Below are positions 5,394 to 7,817 of a stretch of DNA of 7,817 nt, one piece after another. Source of the stretch: an uncultured Ruminococcus sp. (GTDB lineage: Bacteria > Bacillota > Clostridia > Oscillospirales > Acutalibacteraceae); assembly GCA_902783065.1 (NCBI GenBank), contig CACZPV010000213.1, forward strand, positions 1-7,817, in the 5' to 3' direction. The translations under genes and the position numbers were made by a program. The notes below the pieces were generated by a model that had not been told where the DNA came from, searched no databases, and worked only from the letters and a program-made list of their open reading frames with translations. Within the stretch, counting starts at the first letter, position 1; every line of letters starts with the position of its first letter.

Positions 5394-6922
5394 TGAAGAC
5401 TCCCGGAAAAATTAAAGCACCCGCTAAAGAATATCGTCTGTTAATGCTGACAACGCTGCTGATCTCGGGCTGTTCTATGGTATACGAACTGATCATCAGC
5501 GCTGTCAGTTCCTATCTTACAGGAAATTCTACACTACAGTATTCAATTACTATCGGACTGTATATGTTCGCTCTTGGTATTGGCTCTTTTTTGTCAAAGT
5601 TTGTCAAAAAAAACTTATGGGGATGGTTCGCCAATGTGGAAATCAGTATTGGTATTATTGGCGGAAGTTGTTCGTTAATCCTGTTTTTGTCCCATCTTTA
5701 TCTGACATCCTATGAGATCGTCATGTATATTGAAATACTGGCAATAGGTACACTTGCCGGTCTGGAGATACCTCTTCTGACGAGAATCATTGAAGAAGAC
5801 CGAAAAGAACTCAGATTGACGCTTTCCTCGATTTTTTCTTTCGATTATATCGGTGGTCTGATCGGATCAGTAGCATTTCCGATGCTGCTGCTTCCTTCGT
5901 TTGGATATTTCGCCACATGTTTCCTTTCCGGAACCCTTAATCTGACAGCAGCTGCTCTGATTATTATTAAATATCGCAGCAAACTTAACCGTCCCCGCAT
6001 TTATCAGGCAGCCGTCATTATTTTGCTGTGCGGTATGATTGCAGGTATGATTTTCTCAGAAAACATCGGCAATCTGATTGAAGGCGGGTTATATCGTGAC
6101 CGTGTGATTCTTTCTGAACAGACGGAATATCAGAAGATCGTCGTTACTAAACACAAAGACGATCTTCGTCTTTATATTGATGGCAACTGTCAGTTTTCAA
6201 CTGTTGATGAATACCGTTATCACGAGGCACTGATCCATGTTCCGCTTGCATATGCTGAAAAACATGATCAGGTACTTATTCTTGGAGGTGGTGACGGAAT
6301 GGCAGCAAGAGAGCTGCTGAAATATCCGGAAACCCATATCACCCTGATAGATCTCGATAAGGCAATGACAGAGCTTTGCAGCAGTGATCCGCAGATTACT
6401 TCCGTTAACGGTAATTCTTTAAAAAACAGCCGGGTAAAGATCATTAATATGGATGCCTACGAATATCTGGAAAACAATAAGGACTTGTATGATGTTATCA
6501 TTGTGGATCTGCCTGACCCTAACAATGAATCACTGAATAAACTATATACTAATGTTTTCTACCGTATGTGCGCATCCCATCTTGCTTCGGGAGGAGTTAT
6601 GAATGTACAGTCAACCAGTCCGTACTATGCTAAAAGTGCGTATTGGTGTATTGAAAAAACTATGCAAAGCGAAGATCTTAATGTCAAGTCATTTCACTTA
6701 CAGGTTCCGGCTTTTGGTGACTGGGGTTTTCATATGGCATCAAAGCAGGAATTGAAAAAGTGTCATCCGCTTCCGGATGATACAAAATTTCTGACAGAGG
6801 ATAATCTTCCGGCTCTGTTTGTTTTTGGAAAAGATGAAATACAAAAGGACACAGAAATCAATCGTCTTACAAAGCCTGTTCTTATTCAGTATTATAACGA
6901 TGCTGTCCGGGAGTGGGAGTAA
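5393..6922 (+). CDS. Membrane-embedded spermidine-synthase-like aminopropyltransferase
   Basis: 509 residues. About seven membrane helices fill residues 15-222, followed by a cytoplasmic spermidine synthase domain (about 233-480). Family motifs are intact: D263-G264-x-x-Q267, D272-E273-x-x-Y276-H277-E278 with H282-x-P284, the AdoMet-type loop LGGGDG (297-302), acidic D320 ending strand two, D354-A355 and the active-site loop D372-L-P-D375-P376. PAFGDWGF (439-446) matches the usual C-terminal signature. Soluble SpeE is about 280-300 residues, so the N-terminal half is an addition found in a known subgroup. The expected reaction moves an aminopropyl group from decarboxylated AdoMet to an amine; the acceptor is unknown. 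The ATG overlaps the DUF350 stop codon by one base, with GCGGAG about 10 nt upstream, indicating translational coupling. No speD (AdoMet decarboxylase) is in the window. The domain call is firm; the substrate is open. Confidence 0.9.
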   Translation: MKTPGKIKAPAKEYRLLMLTTLLISGCSMVYELIISAVSSYLTGNSTLQYSITIGLYMFALGIGSFLSKFVKKNLWGWFANVEISIGIIGGSCSLILFLSHLYLTSYEIVMYIEILAIGTLAGLEIPLLTRIIEEDRKELRLTLSSIFSFDYIGGLIGSVAFPMLLLPSFGYFATCFLSGTLNLTAAALIIIKYRSKLNRPRIYQAAVIILLCGMIAGMIFSENIGNLIEGGLYRDRVILSEQTEYQKIVVTKHKDDLRLYIDGNCQFSTVDEYRYHEALIHVPLAYAEKHDQVLILGGGDGMAARELLKYPETHITLIDLDKAMTELCSSDPQITSVNGNSLKNSRVKIINMDAYEYLENNKDLYDVIIVDLPDPNNESLNKLYTNVFYRMCASHLASGGVMNVQSTSPYYAKSAYWCIEKTMQSEDLNVKSFHLQVPAFGDWGFHMASKQELKKCHPLPDDTKFLTEDNLPALFVFGKDEIQKDTEINRLTKPVLIQYYNDAVREWE

Positions 6923-6939
6923 TTAACCCGATGATTGCG

Positions 6940-6972
6940 TAAGCCGCCGCTGTTTTTATTAGCGGCGGCTTA
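6940..6972 (+). terminator. GC-rich hairpin between convergent genes
   Basis: Perfect 12-bp stem TAAGCCGCCGCT (6940-6951) with its complement (6961-6972) and a 9-nt loop, 17 nt after the SpeE-like stop codon. Neither strand has a good T tract after it, so it may be a weak bidirectional terminator or a 3'-end stabiliser for the operon mRNA. Confidence 0.65.
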
Positions 6973-7014
6973 TCAGATTAATAATGATATAATTTTGATC
7001 TGTAGAATAATAAT

Positions 7015-7659
7015 TCAAAGCCATGTTACATCTGTAACATACATCACTTCGCACGAACCATCGCCGGTATCTGTTCGTGTTGTACTGGAATGCCAGTAAT
7101 ATCTGGTACCGTCAGATTTGTATGCATCAACATTGACAAGATAGCCTTTCAGACGAATATGATCGCCTCGTCTGATACATTGTACCTTCCACGCAATACC
7201 ATCATTAGCCGGAATAACATGGGTATTGGCAGAATGTTGTGAAATTCCTGCCATACCGCCAACGGCTTCAATTTCGCTGTAAGAATCGGGTTTAAAGGAA
7301 TACCATCTTCCGCCCTGTCCCCAGTGAAAGTCTACCCATTCATTGTATTCTGCAACTGCTCCCCATGCCAGAGCCAGATCTTTTCGGGCTAATTTATCAT
7401 CCAGATTAAATCCCCAGTAATCCTGGGTGTGTACAACCAATGCTTCAATATCATAATTATATTGATAGCTTATAGTTATGTGATAATCATCAATTTCCAT
7501 CAGAGTTTCACCGGCTGTATCGGTTTGTATTGGATCATCAATTCCTGAAACAGCTCTGCGGGTACCGCCGCGATAAATAATCAGAACGATCACTGCCGCA
7601 ACTATAATTAAAATAATTCCACAAACCACGTTTCTTTTCAAATTACTTTTATTTTTCAT
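7015..7659 (-). CDS. Membrane-anchored conserved protein of unknown function
   Basis: 214 residues from the chosen start. A basic N-terminus (KNKSNLKR) and one membrane helix at about 11-29 put residues 30-214 outside the cytoplasm. The body has distinctive conserved-looking blocks: D94-L-A-L-A-W-G-A-V (94-102), HWGQGGRWYSF (112-122), H142-S-A-N-T-H-V-I-P-A (142-151), G165-DHIRLKGYLV (165-175) and TRTDTGDGSCE (194-204). I recognise these blocks (WG-SQGGRWY-SANxHxIPA-GYLV-RxDTGDG) from hypothetical proteins in distant bacteria, including Proteobacteria, but know no function. The G-x-x-I-x-L-x-GYLV segment could belong to an OB-like beta barrel; that is a guess. The ATG at 7659 is preferred over the longer in-frame ATG at 7680 because AAGGAG lies 5 nt upstream of it and downstream of the other. 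It is convergent with the aminopropyltransferase operon and has its own promoter. Confidence 0.8.
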   Translation of the reverse strand: MKNKSNLKRNVVCGIILIIVAAVIVLIIYRGGTRRAVSGIDDPIQTDTAGETLMEIDDYHITISYQYNYDIEALVVHTQDYWGFNLDDKLARKDLALAWGAVAEYNEWVDFHWGQGGRWYSFKPDSYSEIEAVGGMAGISQHSANTHVIPANDGIAWKVQCIRRGDHIRLKGYLVNVDAYKSDGTRYYWHSSTTRTDTGDGSCEVMYVTDVTWL

Positions 7660-7664
7660 AATGT

Positions 7665-7670
7665 CTCCTT
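7665..7670 (-). promoter_or_regulatory. Ribosome binding site deciding the start at 7659
   Basis: AAGGAG on the minus strand, 5 nt before the ATG at 7659. An upstream in-frame ATG at 7680 would place this box inside the coding region and has no such box of its own, so the shorter protein is preferred. Confidence 0.8.
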
Positions 7671-7691
7671 TTATCATCAAAATTTTAGTCG

Positions 7692-7720
7692 ATTGTAAAA
7701 GTCTGAATTTCCTTTATCCA
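7692..7720 (-). promoter_or_regulatory. Candidate promoter of the membrane-anchored protein gene
   Basis: On the minus strand, TGGATA (7720-7715, four of six matches to TTGACA), a 17-nt spacer and TACAAT (7697-7692, five of six). The predicted start is near 7686. A 9-bp inverted repeat, ATTGTAAAA (7692-7700) and TTTTACAAT (7742-7750), has one arm over the -10 box and could be coincidence or an operator. Confidence 0.4.
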
Positions 7721-7817
7721 TGCGGTTTTTGATATCATGTATTTTACAATTCTTTTCCGCTGTAATCCGTGATTTTCGTAGCTTTTGCGTTAAAAAAACT
7801 ACTTTTTGACTTTCGGG

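Overview
The window looks like chromosomal DNA from a low-to-moderate GC Firmicute, most likely a gut or rumen Clostridia member (Oscillospirales or Lachnospirales). The reasons are strong AGGAGG-type ribosome binding sites, vegetative promoters close to TTGNNA-17/18-TANAAT, a tRNA-Leu gene without an encoded CCA end, and the protein families present. The species cannot be named from sequence alone. There is no sign of an insertion sequence, prophage, CRISPR array or rRNA.

Layout. (1) Positions 1-1881, minus strand: a two-gene operon. The first gene is a membrane-anchored Tim44-like protein with a zinc ribbon and a TTG start. The second is a YdjI-type SPFH protein that runs off the left edge. 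A TTGCAA-17-TATAAT promoter lies upstream. (2) Positions 2203-2390, minus strand: a complete single-gene tRNA-Leu(UAA) unit with promoter, 85-nt tRNA and intrinsic terminator. (3) Positions 2464-3420, minus strand: a monocistronic GNAT acetyltransferase with an extra N-terminal domain. (4) Positions 3554-6972, plus strand: a three-gene operon read from a near-perfect promoter through a roughly 160-nt leader. It encodes a DUF4178-TM-DUF4247-like fusion protein, a DUF350 four-helix membrane protein, and a membrane-embedded spermidine-synthase-like aminopropyltransferase, and ends at a GC-rich hairpin. (5) Positions 7015-7720, minus strand: a single membrane-anchored protein of a conserved family without known function, convergent with the operon.

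How the parts fit. The plus-strand operon is tightly coupled: a 13-nt gap, then a 1-nt stop/start overlap. It is the most interesting element. All three products are membrane proteins and the enzyme keeps the full spermidine-synthase motif set, so a membrane-localised aminopropyl-transfer or polyamine-sensing system is a reasonable inference. The DUF4178/DUF350/SpeE-like association itself is a known recurring neighbourhood in bacteria whose biological role is unsettled. The SPFH/Tim44-like pair about 2 kb away resembles the membrane-stress modules (B. subtilis ydjGHI with PspA) that protect the envelope, so the segment may be an envelope-homeostasis neighbourhood. That link is inferred from proximity only.
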